A DNA stretch of 26,291 nt from contig CAYLOC010000015.1 in the NCBI GenBank assembly GCA_964385195.1, forward strand, positions 1 through 26,291, in the 5' to 3' direction. Positions 7,108 through 15,529 of the stretch are shown here, piece after piece (positions within the stretch are counted from its first letter, which is position 1; each line of letters begins with the position of its first letter). The position numbers were made by a program, and so were the translations under genes. Source of the DNA: CAYLOC01 sp964385195 (GTDB taxonomy: Bacteria > Actinomycetota > Actinomycetes > Propionibacteriales > Nocardioidaceae). The notes beneath the pieces were generated by a model. It searched no databases, was not told the DNA's origin, and saw only the letters and a list, made by a program, of their open reading frames with translations.

Positions 7108-7632
7108 TCAACCAGCCCCGGAGCGGCGCAGGACCACCCCGCGGAGGAACGCCGCCTGGCCCACGTGCTGGGTGGTGTCGCCCACCACGCTGACCAGCCG
7201 AACACCCGCTGTCACCGGCGGATCCCAGGAGTCGTCGACGACCTGCTCCAGGTCGTCGTCGGTGAGCGTACGTACGTAGTCCACGGTCTGGGCGTGGACG
7301 ACGTCGTGGTAACCGGTGAGCAGGTCGGCGGAGGTGCCGCTGACAGCGGCGACCTGGTCCGATGAATGCCCGAACCCGGTGTCGGAGGGGCCCAGCGGCA
7401 GGTCGAACCGGTCGGCCCACCCCGCCCCGAGCCAGGCCTGCTCGCGGCCGGCCAGGTCGCTGATGTGGTCGTCTTCTACGCGGGTCAAGTGCCACAGCAG
7501 CCACGCGATGCTGTTGGCCTCGGCGTCCACGCGGTAGGCGAGCTGGTCGGGGCTGAGACCTTCCGCCGCCGCGTGCACCAGGTCCCGGACCCGACCGAAC
7601 GCGTCCACCAAGAGCCCGGTTGCTGCGGTCAT
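7108..7632 (-). CDS. DinB-superfamily (mycothiol-type) metal-binding protein
   Basis: 174 aa four-helix-bundle protein of the DinB/DUF664 group, which in actinobacteria includes mycothiol-dependent maleylpyruvate isomerase and mycothiol S-transferases. Candidate metal ligands are H48 (WLLWHLTRVEDDH) and the pair D152/H156 (GDTTQHVGQAAFLRG), which follows the H...(E/D)xxxH spacing of the family. ATG 7632 has AAGGAG seven bases upstream; the frame opens farther upstream without a site. Likely role: thiol-dependent detoxification in the cytoplasm; the substrate is unknown. Confidence 0.78.
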   Translation of the reverse strand: MTAATGLLVDAFGRVRDLVHAAAEGLSPDQLAYRVDAEANSIAWLLWHLTRVEDDHISDLAGREQAWLGAGWADRFDLPLGPSDTGFGHSSDQVAAVSGTSADLLTGYHDVVHAQTVDYVRTLTDDDLEQVVDDSWDPPVTAGVRLVSVVGDTTQHVGQAAFLRGVVLRRSGAG

Positions 7633-7696
7633 CTGCCTCTCCTTCCGCTCGTGGCGAGTGCCACCCGGTCCCACCGTACGCCGGGGACGCTGGCGG

Positions 7697-7702
7697 TAGC
7701 CT
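7697..7702 (+). promoter_or_regulatory. -10 box TAGCCT for leaderless small membrane protein gene
   Basis: TAGCCT ends 7 nt before the ATG at 7710. The bases between (GGAGCCG) are nearly the same as those before the arsR-like gene at 8662, where TAGCCT-GGAGCC-ATG occurs on the other strand. Confidence 0.55.
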
Positions 7703-7709
7703 GGAGCCG

Positions 7710-8048
7710 ATGATGTCCCGACTCCTGCGCCTTCCAGTCGCGACCGGCCTGGTCACCACGGGCCTGGTGGGCGGGTTCCTGCTTGCGCAGCAGACCGACA
7801 GCCGAGCGGCCGGGGGTGTGCTCTTCGCCGCGGCAGGGGTCGCGGCCGTCCCGCGATGCTGGCGCGCGGCGGGACCGTGGGGCACCGGCGCTGTCGCCGC
7901 CTTGTACGCCGTCTCCCTCGGTGCCGCCCATCCGCTCGCGAAGCAGATCGGCACCTGGCCGTCGGTGGGGACGGTCACGGTGGTCACGGCCGCCGCGGCG
8001 TACCTGATCGCCGACCGCAGGCGAGTCGTCCGGGCCGCGCCCGCCTAA
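7710..8048 (+). CDS. Small four-helix membrane protein, unknown function
   Basis: 112 aa with no recognised family. Four hydrophobic segments lie near residues 8-27, 33-51, 58-77 and 86-104, with basic ends (RLLRL, RRRVVRAA). This predicts an integral membrane protein with both termini inside. ATG 7710 is preferred by the TAGCCT box; ATG 7713 follows directly. It is divergent from the DinB-like gene (77 bp between starts) and convergent with the arsR-like gene (11 bp between stops). It could be a small transporter-like or DUF-type protein, but nothing in the sequence decides this. Confidence 0.7.
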   Translation: MMSRLLRLPVATGLVTTGLVGGFLLAQQTDSRAAGGVLFAAAGVAAVPRCWRAAGPWGTGAVAALYAVSLGAAHPLAKQIGTWPSVGTVTVVTAAAAYLIADRRRVVRAAPA

Positions 8049-8059
8049 TCACCCTCGTC

Positions 8060-8662
8060 TCAGTCGGACGAATCGACCGGGGGCTGGGGCATCACCATCG
8101 ACAGGCACAGATAGGTACGGCGGCGCGCCGCGTCCTGGTCGTCGCCGTCGTCCGCGGACGCCCGCTGGCCGTGGTCCATCCACCGCGTCAGCACCTCTTG
8201 TAACTCACTCGCCAGCTGCCGGGCCTCGTCGTCGGTGAGGAACACCGGGACGTCGTTCAGCGCCCGGACCGCGTCGACGTCGTCGTGCTCGTCGGCGAAG
8301 AACTGGGCGACCATGGCCTGCCACCAGCCGATCGAGTGCCGCTGGAACAACTCCAGCGCCGCCTCCCCACCCGGCTGCGCGGCCACCTCGTCGGAGGAGA
8401 ACGCCAGGCCCCGCGTGGACGCCGGGCGCCACCACCGCTGCCTGCCGTCGGTGGCCAGCTCCGGGGCCTCCTCGATGAGGCCGTACCGGGCGAGCTGACG
8501 CAGGTGGAAGCTGACGGAGTTCACCGGGACATCGAGCGCCTCCGACAACGTCGTCGCCGTCGTCGCGCCTCGAGCGTGCAGTTCATACATCAGCGTCGCC
8601 CGCACGGGGTGCGCCAGCGCACGCAGGATCCGCGGGTCGGCGTCGAGGAACTCCACCGGCAT
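8060..8662 (-). CDS. ArsR-like winged-helix transcriptional regulator
   Basis: 200 aa. The N-terminal winged helix (about 8-85) contains ILRALAHPVRATLMYELHARG, the recognition region VPVNSVSFHLRQLARYGLIEE, and the wing GRQRWWRP. The C-terminal half is an acidic helical region of unknown ligand specificity. It lacks a metal-binding ELCVCDL box, so metal sensing is not indicated. It is divergent from the MFS exporter gene and probably represses the exporter operon and itself through the repeats between them. The start at 8662 is supported by a TAGCCT box 6 nt upstream (leaderless). Confidence 0.85.
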   Translation of the reverse strand: MPVEFLDADPRILRALAHPVRATLMYELHARGATTATTLSEALDVPVNSVSFHLRQLARYGLIEEAPELATDGRQRWWRPASTRGLAFSSDEVAAQPGGEAALELFQRHSIGWWQAMVAQFFADEHDDVDAVRALNDVPVFLTDDEARQLASELQEVLTRWMDHGQRASADDGDDQDAARRRTYLCLSMVMPQPPVDSSD

Positions 8663-8668
8663 GGCTCC

Positions 8669-8674
8669 AGGCTA
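8669..8674 (-). promoter_or_regulatory. -10 box TAGCCT for leaderless arsR-like gene
   Basis: TAGCCT on the minus strand ends 6 nt before the ATG. A TTGCTC lies 18 nt upstream of it as a possible -35 box, overlapping the GCAATAT repeats of the divergent region. Confidence 0.55.
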
Positions 8675-8690
8675 CCCTAAACATGACAAC

Positions 8691-8716
8691 TTGAGCAATA
8701 TTAAATGCGCAATATC
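8691..8716. promoter_or_regulatory. Candidate operator between arsR-like and MFS genes
   Basis: An AT-rich patch in GC-rich surroundings. GCAATAT occurs at 8695-8701 and 8709-8715 (14-bp period), and ATATT/AATAT form an inverted pair with 8 bp between. The patch covers the likely -35 of the repressor gene and a TTGAGC-16-TATCAC promoter candidate pointing to the MFS gene. Repression by the ArsR-like product is an inference. Confidence 0.5.
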
Positions 8717-10057
8717 ACTTGCGTATCTCCCTCGACCGTGGCAGAGTCGCCCGGTGTGAGCGAGGGGACTCCGCACGCGCCGACCACGGACACCGTGCCG
8801 CACCCGGCTGATTCCGGGTCGCGACCACCGCTGTGGCGCAACCACGACTTCATGACGCTGTGGAGCGGGGAGACAGTCTCCGCCCTCGGTACGTCGATGA
8901 GCATGTTCTTGTTCCCGATCGTCGGCTACGCGCTCTCCGGCTCCACGACCGAGGCAGCACTGGCGGGGACGGCGTTCGCGCTCGGTTCCACGCTGGCGCG
9001 ACTCCCTGCCGGTGTCTGGGCCGACCGGCTGAACCGGCGGGCAGTCATGGTGGCGGCGAACCTGTCCGGGGGACTGCTGTACGCCTCGCTGGCGGTGACC
9101 ATGGTGCTCGGCGTCCTCACCCTGCCGCACCTGCTGGTGATCGCGCTGCTCACCGGCGTTGTCGGGGCGTTCTTCAGTCCGGCGGAGACCGCCGCGATCC
9201 GCACCGTCGTACCCGCCGAGCAACTGCCGACCGCGTTCAGCCAGAACGAGGCTCGCCAGCACATGGCCAGCCTCGTCGGCCCGCCACTCGCCGGCGCGCT
9301 CTACGCGATCGTGCGGTGGGTCCCGTTCGCCTTCGACGCGGTCAGCTTCTGCGTGTCGGCGTTCGCCGTGAGCCGCATCAGGACCCCGCTGCCGGCGCCG
9401 CGGCATCCCGACTCCTCCGCGCGGAGCATGCGCGACGACCTCAGCGAGGGCCTCCGCTTCCTGTGGAGGTCCACGGTGTTGCGGGCGATCGTGCTGTTCG
9501 CGGTCGTGGTCAACTTCGCCACGTTGGCGTTGTTCATCGTCTTGACGCTGAAACTGTTGCGCGCCGGCGTGCACCCGGCGGCGATCGGCCTGATCGACAC
9601 CATCGGAGCGGTCGCCGGCATCGTCGGAGCACTCGCCGCCCCGAGCCTGATCAAACGGGTTGCCACCGGCAGACTGACGATCGCGGTGGCGGTGGCCGTC
9701 GCCGTGGCAGTCGCCCCGATGGCGTTCACCAACCACGTGGTGTACATCGGGCTGCTGCTTGCGATCGCGCTGTTGCTGCTCCCGGCTGGCAACGCCGCCA
9801 TCTCGTCGTACCTGGTCGCGATCACCCCGGACCGACTCCAGGGGCGGGTGGACTCGGCGCTGACGTTCGCCGCGACCGCTCTGCAGCCGGCCGGGCCGGT
9901 CATCGGCGGGGTGTTGCTCGGCGTGTTCGGTGGCGAGGTGACGATGGTCGCGCTGGCCGGGCTGATCTGCCTCAGCGGGCTGCCGCTGCTCCTCTCCCGC
10001 GACCTGCGGCACCTGGGCACCCCGGACACCTGGCAACTGGCGGCGGCCGATGTCTGA
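8705..10057 (+). CDS. MFS family efflux transporter
   Basis: 450 aa, 12-helix major facilitator of the drug or siderophore exporter (MFS_3/TetA-like) group. The core begins near residue 43 (PLWRNHDFMTLWSGETVSAL). The cytoplasmic motif A GVWADRLNRRAVMV lies in the loop after helix 2. One helix is an alternating Ala-Val run (IAVAVAVAVAVAP), encoded by a simple GTGGCG-like repeat. The start is uncertain: ATG 8705 sits inside the operator-like repeats and could precede the transcription start, while in-frame GTGs at 8738 and 8756 would only trim a disordered N-terminus. The end overlaps the first ABC gene by 8 nt, so the three exporter genes are coupled. Confidence 0.87.
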   Translation: MRNITCVSPSTVAESPGVSEGTPHAPTTDTVPHPADSGSRPPLWRNHDFMTLWSGETVSALGTSMSMFLFPIVGYALSGSTTEAALAGTAFALGSTLARLPAGVWADRLNRRAVMVAANLSGGLLYASLAVTMVLGVLTLPHLLVIALLTGVVGAFFSPAETAAIRTVVPAEQLPTAFSQNEARQHMASLVGPPLAGALYAIVRWVPFAFDAVSFCVSAFAVSRIRTPLPAPRHPDSSARSMRDDLSEGLRFLWRSTVLRAIVLFAVVVNFATLALFIVLTLKLLRAGVHPAAIGLIDTIGAVAGIVGALAAPSLIKRVATGRLTIAVAVAVAVAVAPMAFTNHVVYIGLLLAIALLLLPAGNAAISSYLVAITPDRLQGRVDSALTFAATALQPAGPVIGGVLLGVFGGEVTMVALAGLICLSGLPLLLSRDLRHLGTPDTWQLAAADV

Positions 10058-11933
10058 GCTGCTGACCCGCACTACCTCGCGCTACGTCCTGCATGCCCGG
10101 CTGCTGTGGCGGGCCGCCCCCGGGCTGAGCCTGCTGGCGCTGCTCGCCACCGTGCTGAACGCCGCGGCCCTGACCGCGGGCCTGGTCACCAGCGGCCACC
10201 TGGTCGGCGCCCTGCCGGACCTGCTGCGCGACGGCGCCGGCTCGGCTGCGGCGGACCGCGCAGTGTTCTGGCTGGTGTGGACCGCGGTTGCGTTCATCGC
10301 CGCCCCGCTTGCCGGAGCGGCGTCGACGGCACTGGCCCAGGCGGTGTCCGCGCGTTACCTGGTGACCACGTTCGACATGCTGTTGGAGGCGGGCACCGAC
10401 CCCTACCACATCGACGGCTTCGACGACCCCGACCTCAGTGGGCGGCTCACCGGGCTGCACACGTCCATGCGCGAATGGACGTTCGTCAGCGGCGTGGACA
10501 GCACCTGGATAGTCCTGCAGTCCCGCCTGACCGGTGTCGGCGCGCTCGCCGTGGTCTGTACCTGGAGGTGGTGGGTCGGCCTCGTGCTCATGGCCGGGCT
10601 GTTGTTGATGAACAAGGCGTTCACCACGTGGATCAACACGATCTACGACGTGTTGCTGGCCTCGGCCGGGACCGCACAGCGCCGCGCGACGTACCTGCAG
10701 CGGCTGCTGACGCGGGGCGACACCGGCAAGGAGGTACGGCTGTTCGGGTTGTCCGGATGGGCCCTGGACCAGTTCCGCATCACCTGGTTGGCGGCGATGC
10801 GGCCGATCTGGCGTCACCGCAGCTCCACGGTGCGGCCGGTGCTGGCCACCATCGCCGTCGTGGTGGCGCTGACGGTCGGGGCCTTCGCGCTGCTCGCCCG
10901 GGACGTGGCCGCCGGGACGGTCGGGCTGGCCGGGCTGACCAGCCTGGTGCTGGCCCTGTTGCAAATGGAGCAGTTCGGCCCGCTCGGCGACCCGCAGACC
11001 GAGCTCGCCCGCAACACCGCCGCGGCGGCGGAGTTGGTCGCCGTACGCCGAATGGTCGGTTTGCCGCCGTTACCCGCGCCGGCGCCACATCTGCGCGATG
11101 CTGGCGAGCCCACTCCGAACTCCGGGCAGCCAGCCACGATCGACTTCGACGACGTGACGTTCACCTACCCGGCCCGGAGCCAGCCATCGGTGCGGAACCT
11201 GTCGCTGCACATCCCGGCCGGTCAGTCCGTGGCCGTGGTCGGCGTCAACGGTGTGGGCAAGTCCACCCTGATCAAGCTGCTGTGCGGGCTGTATCGCACC
11301 GACTCCGGAGCCGTGCGGGTCGACGACCGGGACCCGGCGGCCGACCCGGCCTCCCGGCAGCGGGTTGCCGTGATCTTCCAGGACTTCGTGCGCTACCACC
11401 TGCCGCTGCGGGACAACGTCGGCTTCGGTGCGTCCGGTAGCGCGATCGGCGACGCCACGCTCGCCGCGTCACTGGCCGATGCCGGCGGTGACGGGCTGCT
11501 GGACCGGCTGCCACACGGATGGGACACGGTGCTGTCCCCCGGCTACACCGACGGCACCGACCTCTCCGGCGGTCAGTGGCAGCGGATCGCGTTGGCCCGC
11601 GCCCTGACCGCCCTCGCCGGCGGTGCGGGCGTGTTGGTGCTGGACGAGCCGACCGCGGCGCTCGACGTACGCGCCGAGGCCGCCCTGTTCGACCGGTTCC
11701 TGGCCGTGACCCGGGGCATGACGACGGTGCTGGTCAGCCATCGGCTGTCCTCGGTCCGGCACGCCGACCGGATCGTGGTGCTGGGCCCCGGCACCGACGG
11801 CCGCGGCGCGATCCTTGAGGACGGCACGCACGAGGAGCTGCTGGCCGCCGGAGGGGAGTACGCCGTGATGTTCGGCCTGCAGGCACAGCGGTTCACTGCC
11901 GCCGGCGCCGCCGGTGCCGAGGAGGGCTCATGA
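10050..11933 (+). CDS. ABC exporter half-transporter, subunit 1
   Basis: 627 aa with an N-terminal six-helix transmembrane domain (about 1-310) fused to a C-terminal ATPase domain. Walker A is GVNGVGKST (398-406), the Q-loop lies in IFQDF (442-446), the signature LSGGQ is 505-509, Walker B is VLVLDE (528-533), and the switch histidine is H564 (VSHR). All catalytic residues are present. The ATG overlaps the MFS stop, and the stop overlaps the second ABC gene as ATGA. With the next gene it should form a heterodimeric exporter of drug or peptide type in the cytoplasmic membrane. No precursor peptide or tailoring enzyme lies nearby, so the cargo is unknown. Confidence 0.9.
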   Translation: MSELLTRTTSRYVLHARLLWRAAPGLSLLALLATVLNAAALTAGLVTSGHLVGALPDLLRDGAGSAAADRAVFWLVWTAVAFIAAPLAGAASTALAQAVSARYLVTTFDMLLEAGTDPYHIDGFDDPDLSGRLTGLHTSMREWTFVSGVDSTWIVLQSRLTGVGALAVVCTWRWWVGLVLMAGLLLMNKAFTTWINTIYDVLLASAGTAQRRATYLQRLLTRGDTGKEVRLFGLSGWALDQFRITWLAAMRPIWRHRSSTVRPVLATIAVVVALTVGAFALLARDVAAGTVGLAGLTSLVLALLQMEQFGPLGDPQTELARNTAAAAELVAVRRMVGLPPLPAPAPHLRDAGEPTPNSGQPATIDFDDVTFTYPARSQPSVRNLSLHIPAGQSVAVVGVNGVGKSTLIKLLCGLYRTDSGAVRVDDRDPAADPASRQRVAVIFQDFVRYHLPLRDNVGFGASGSAIGDATLAASLADAGGDGLLDRLPHGWDTVLSPGYTDGTDLSGGQWQRIALARALTALAGGAGVLVLDEPTAALDVRAEAALFDRFLAVTRGMTTVLVSHRLSSVRHADRIVVLGPGTDGRGAILEDGTHEELLAAGGEYAVMFGLQAQRFTAAGAAGAEEGS

Positions 11934-13711
11934 GGCGCGCGCTGTATGCGATGTGGCTGGTGCTGTCCACGTCGGTGCGGGTGAGCCCGAAACAGACCGC
12001 AGTCGCACTCGCGGAGTCGCTGAGCAACGGGTTGACGGTCCTCCAGCCGCTGTTCCTCAGCTGGTTCATCGCCGGTGCGGTCGACACCGACACCAGCCAG
12101 ATGATCGTCTCCGCGCTCGCGTTCGGCGCCGTGATCGGGATCAGCGAGGTCTTGATGATCACCGGCAACACCGCGCGGATCACCATGCGGGAGAAGGTCG
12201 GGTTCGCCTTCGACACCGAGATCGCGACGAAGACCGCAGAGATCCCGACCCTCGACCACCTGGAGTCGGCCCACTACCTCGACGAGCTCCAGGCGCTGCA
12301 CGACCAGCAGTCCGGCCTGGGGGATGCCCTGAACTCGGTACTGAACACGTTGCGGTGGGCGGTGTACGCCGGCGGCACCGTCGCGTTGGCCACGTCGGCG
12401 GACTGGCGGCTGCTGCTGATCGCGGTCGCGGGGCTGCCGAACCTGGCCACGACGGCCTGGTCGGTGCGCTGGCAGGCCGCAGCGGAGAAGGCCTCCGCCG
12501 AACCGGGCCGGCTCACCACGCATCTGGTCGAGGTGGGGACGACGCCGCTCGGGGCCGCGGAGACGAGGGTGTTCGGGCTCCGGCAGCCGCTGCACGCGAG
12601 ACTGAGGGACGCCGTCGCCGCGTGGCGCGCACCGATGGTACGGCTGGGCGCGAAGAACGGGGCCGCGGACGCCGCGAACGCCGTGCTCTTCTTCGGCACC
12701 GTCACCGCCGTACTGGCCTGGATGCTGCACGATCTGGGCCACGGCACGGTCGAAGTGGCGGCGTTCGTGCTGGCGGTGCTGCTCGTCGAGCGGCTGCAGC
12801 ACATCGGCGACATGGTGCAGTGGTCGATCCGCAACCTCAGCCGGACCGTCCGCACCACGAACCGGCTGCTGTGGCTGCGTGACTACCACGCGCAGGTGCT
12901 GACCGAGCACCCCGGGCGCCGGGAGGCCCCGGCGGTGCTGACACGAGGGATCCGGACGGAGGGTCTGGGCTACCACTACCCCGACACGCATGCGCCGGCG
13001 CTGCACGACGTCTCGCTGGACCTGCCCGCGGGATCGGTCGTCGCGCTCGTCGGGGAGAACGGCGCCGGCAAGTCCACCCTGGTCAAGCTGCTGACCGGGA
13101 TGTATCGACCCACCGAGGGGAGGGTAGTGCTCGATGACGTCGATCTCGCCGAGTTCGACCTGGCCCAGTGGCGCGCTCGTACTTCCGGCGCGTTCCAGGA
13201 CTACGCCAGGCTGGAGCTCTCCGCCTTGGAGTCCGTCGGCGTCGGCGACCTCCCCCGTGTCCACGATGAGCCGCGCGTGCATGCCGCGCTGGCCTCGGCC
13301 GCGAGCGACTCCGTGGTCAGGAGCCTTCCCGACGGCCTCCGCACGCAACTCGGCTCCGGCTGGCCCGACGGCGTGGACCTCTCCGGCGGACAGTGGCAGC
13401 GGTTGGCGATCGGACGCGGCATGATGCGGGACGAGCCGCTGCTGTTGGTGCTGGACGAGCCCACCGCCGCACTCGACGCCGCCACCGAGCATGCCCTGTT
13501 CCAGCGGTACGCCGAGGCCGCACGGAGCGCGGGCCGTCGTGGTGCGGTGACACTGCTGGTGACACACCGGTTCTCCACCGTGGCCGCTGCGGACCTGGTG
13601 GTCGTGCTCGACCGGGGCCGGGTGAGCGAGGTGGGGACCCACGCGGAGCTGGTCGGCAACCACGGCCGCTACGCCGAGCTCTACGAGCTGCAGGCGCGCG
13701 GGTACCGCTGA
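11930..13711 (+). CDS. ABC exporter half-transporter, subunit 2
   Basis: 593 aa with a transmembrane domain (about 1-315) plus ATPase domain. Walker A is GENGAGKST (375-383), the Q-loop is AFQDY (421-425), the signature LSGGQ is 484-488, Walker B is LLLVLDE (504-510), and the switch histidine lies in VTHRFS. Start ATG 11930 shares ATGA with the stop of subunit 1. Both subunits carry intact Walker B glutamates, so both ATP sites look competent, unlike heterodimers with one degenerate site. The gene ends 36 bp before the convergent membrane-protein gene; a short GCCGC/GCGGC hairpin lies between and could terminate both. Confidence 0.9.
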   Translation: MRRALYAMWLVLSTSVRVSPKQTAVALAESLSNGLTVLQPLFLSWFIAGAVDTDTSQMIVSALAFGAVIGISEVLMITGNTARITMREKVGFAFDTEIATKTAEIPTLDHLESAHYLDELQALHDQQSGLGDALNSVLNTLRWAVYAGGTVALATSADWRLLLIAVAGLPNLATTAWSVRWQAAAEKASAEPGRLTTHLVEVGTTPLGAAETRVFGLRQPLHARLRDAVAAWRAPMVRLGAKNGAADAANAVLFFGTVTAVLAWMLHDLGHGTVEVAAFVLAVLLVERLQHIGDMVQWSIRNLSRTVRTTNRLLWLRDYHAQVLTEHPGRREAPAVLTRGIRTEGLGYHYPDTHAPALHDVSLDLPAGSVVALVGENGAGKSTLVKLLTGMYRPTEGRVVLDDVDLAEFDLAQWRARTSGAFQDYARLELSALESVGVGDLPRVHDEPRVHAALASAASDSVVRSLPDGLRTQLGSGWPDGVDLSGGQWQRLAIGRGMMRDEPLLLVLDEPTAALDAATEHALFQRYAEAARSAGRRGAVTLLVTHRFSTVAAADLVVVLDRGRVSEVGTHAELVGNHGRYAELYELQARGYR

Positions 13712-13747
13712 GCCGCCGCCGGTCGCGGCGCTTCCCCTGGCCTCCGC

Positions 13748-15094
13748 TCAGCGGAACGAGAAGACGAGCGGGAGCAGGACGACGACAGCCGCCGCCCACC
13801 CGCCGTACACGGGCAGGTAGCGGGTCTGCCACCGTTCCAGCGCGCCAGAGCCACGCCGGCCACCCAGGAACGCAAGGCTGAGCCACGCCGAGCCGCACAG
13901 GCTCACGAGCAGAACGAGGTTCATCCCGAGAGCGGCCACCTTGTTGGGGCTCGAGCCGAACTCCGCGATCCTGGTGAGCATCGCCGTGAGCATCACGACG
14001 TCGACGAGCAGCGCGCACAGCACCAGCATCAACTGCAGCCAGTCGAACAGTCCCGGCTGGGTGACGGGGTCGCGTGCCGAGATGGCGTACAGCAACAACC
14101 CGAGAACAAGGACCAGGATGAGATCCATCAGGATCAGCAGCGTGCGGTCGGTGTCGACGATGCTGCGTGTTGTGGCGTACGCCGTCAGCAGTGCCAGCAA
14201 CATGACGATGGTCAGCGGGGTGAACACCCGCGTGAGAACCGGAGCGATGTTCTCCACCACGTCTTGTTTGGCCTCCACCAGCCAGGCCGCGACCAGGACC
14301 GCGCCAGGCATCGCCACGGGCAGCACCCAGTCGGCGACGAACCAGGAGATGTCAGCCCCCACGGTGGCGAAGCCGCTCACGGTCAGGCCGATCAGCACGC
14401 CTCCCCCCAGACCGAGGAGCGTGTAGTAGATGAGGAACTCCCCGGTGAATCGGATGAAGTCCATGCGGCGCCGGTCCGATCGCCACTGTCCCGAGACGTA
14501 GGCCGCGCCGACGACAAGCCAGAGCACGATCGGCAGGTGGATCGCCGCGAGGATCCCGGTGTCGGAGTCGGCGTCGTAGGGATAGACATTGAGCACGAGG
14601 GCCGCGACCACGTAGGCCGCACACAGCACAGTGGCGAGCGAGCCGCTGATCCGCCGTTTCCAGCCGAAGTAGCCGGTGAGGAATGGCAGCACGAGCAGGC
14701 TCAGGTTCCGCACGAAGACGGTGCCATCGAGCCAGGAGAGACCTGCCTTGACAGCGACAGCGGAGCCGACCGCGAGGGCGAGGACAACGGCCAATTCCCC
14801 GCTCAGCCCATGGCCGGGGGCATGTGGACCGGCGGGTGTGAGTACGAGCTGCTTCCACAACCGATCGGAATGCTCGCGGGCGAACTCCCGCGACAGTTCG
14901 TCCACGCTGCCCATTCGTTTGATCGCGATCACGAACGCTTCGTCCTCGCTGAGCCCGGCACCAACCAGATCCGCCATCTGCTCACGCAGGTGGTCCTCCA
15001 TCTCCTGTGCGTCCACCGCCGAGATCGCGCCGTGCCGCATCAGGTAGCCGCGCCACAGGTCGATCTGTGACTGTACGTCGGCTTCGGTCGTCAT
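13748..15094 (-). CDS. PadR-coupled polytopic membrane protein with permease-prefix-like N-terminus
   Basis: 448 aa. The N-terminal 85 residues are soluble and helical (EADVQSQIDLWRGYLMRHGAI...MEDHLREQMADLVGAGLSEDEAFVIAIKRMG), resembling the permease-prefix/DUF1700-type domain. About ten hydrophobic segments follow, ending in VVVLLPLVFSFR. No ATPase or transporter motif is visible. ATG 15094 overlaps the padR stop as ATGA, so the two are translated together and the PadR protein probably controls this gene. Such pairs often respond to membrane-active compounds; that is inferred from the family, not seen here. Confidence 0.75.
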   Translation of the reverse strand: MTTEADVQSQIDLWRGYLMRHGAISAVDAQEMEDHLREQMADLVGAGLSEDEAFVIAIKRMGSVDELSREFAREHSDRLWKQLVLTPAGPHAPGHGLSGELAVVLALAVGSAVAVKAGLSWLDGTVFVRNLSLLVLPFLTGYFGWKRRISGSLATVLCAAYVVAALVLNVYPYDADSDTGILAAIHLPIVLWLVVGAAYVSGQWRSDRRRMDFIRFTGEFLIYYTLLGLGGGVLIGLTVSGFATVGADISWFVADWVLPVAMPGAVLVAAWLVEAKQDVVENIAPVLTRVFTPLTIVMLLALLTAYATTRSIVDTDRTLLILMDLILVLVLGLLLYAISARDPVTQPGLFDWLQLMLVLCALLVDVVMLTAMLTRIAEFGSSPNKVAALGMNLVLLVSLCGSAWLSLAFLGGRRGSGALERWQTRYLPVYGGWAAAVVVLLPLVFSFR

Positions 15095-15450
15095 GCCTCG
15101 CCACCGGAGACCGCAGGAGGCGTAGCGGCACGCCAGACCTGGTCGAGGGCGTCGGCGACGACGCTCCACTGCCGATGGTGTTCGACCAGTGTCTGGCGGC
15201 CGTACTCGGTCAGTGCGTAGTGCTTACGTCTGCGGCCGTCACCGGGAGAGTCCCAGGTCGCGGTGACGTATCCCTGCCGCTCAAGTCGGTGCAGGAGGGG
15301 ATACAGCATGCCGTCCTTCCACTGCATGCGTCCACTGGACAGCTCGTGGACTCGCTTCAAAATGGCGTAGCCGTAGGAGTCCCCGTCGGCGAGGATGCCG
15401 AGAACCAGCGGCGTCGCCGAGGCCGCCACCAGGTCCTTGTCGATGTGCAC
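15091..15450 (-). CDS. PadR family transcriptional regulator
   Basis: 119 aa, the usual length of the short PadR subfamily. The winged helix (about 10-85) shows PLVLGILADGDSYGYAILKRV, MLYPLLHRLERQGYVTATWD and the wing GRRRKHYALTEYGR, followed by one C-terminal dimerisation helix. The start is GTG 15450; a weak G-rich site lies upstream. It is coupled to the downstream membrane-protein gene. Repeats in its promoter region (15462-15489) are candidate autoregulatory sites. Confidence 0.9.
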   Translation of the reverse strand: MHIDKDLVAASATPLVLGILADGDSYGYAILKRVHELSSGRMQWKDGMLYPLLHRLERQGYVTATWDSPGDGRRRKHYALTEYGRQTLVEHHRQWSVVADALDQVWRAATPPAVSGGEA

Positions 15451-15461
15451 GCCCGACCCCT

Positions 15462-15489
15462 ATCCCTAGATCTGTCAGGGATTAACCCT
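15462..15489. promoter_or_regulatory. Inverted repeats in padR promoter region
   Basis: ATCCCT (15462-15467) and AGGGAT (15477-15482) form an inverted repeat with 9 bp between. AGGG-ATTAA-CCCT (15477-15489) forms a second, overlapping one. CCCTAG also occurs twice. These lie 12-39 bp upstream of the padR start, where an autoregulatory operator would be expected. They do not match the ATGT-N8-ACAT pattern of some PadR operators. Confidence 0.4.
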
Positions 15490-15529
15490 AGCAGTTCTAG
15501 GTACCGACCCACAGGACGTTCCGCGGGTC

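Noticed and set aside
9680..9720. Short GTGGCG-like repeat
   Set aside because: It encodes an Ala-Val alternating membrane helix in the MFS protein and needs no separate explanation.
11573..13663. Long minus-strand open frame (696 codons) opposite the ABC exporter genes
   Set aside because: It runs across two genes with all ABC motifs on the plus strand, and its translation is low-complexity and motif-free.
10050..13711. Lanthipeptide or lasso peptide gene cluster
   Set aside because: The ABC pair resembles peptide exporters, but no precursor peptide, cyclase, dehydratase or leader peptidase was found around it.
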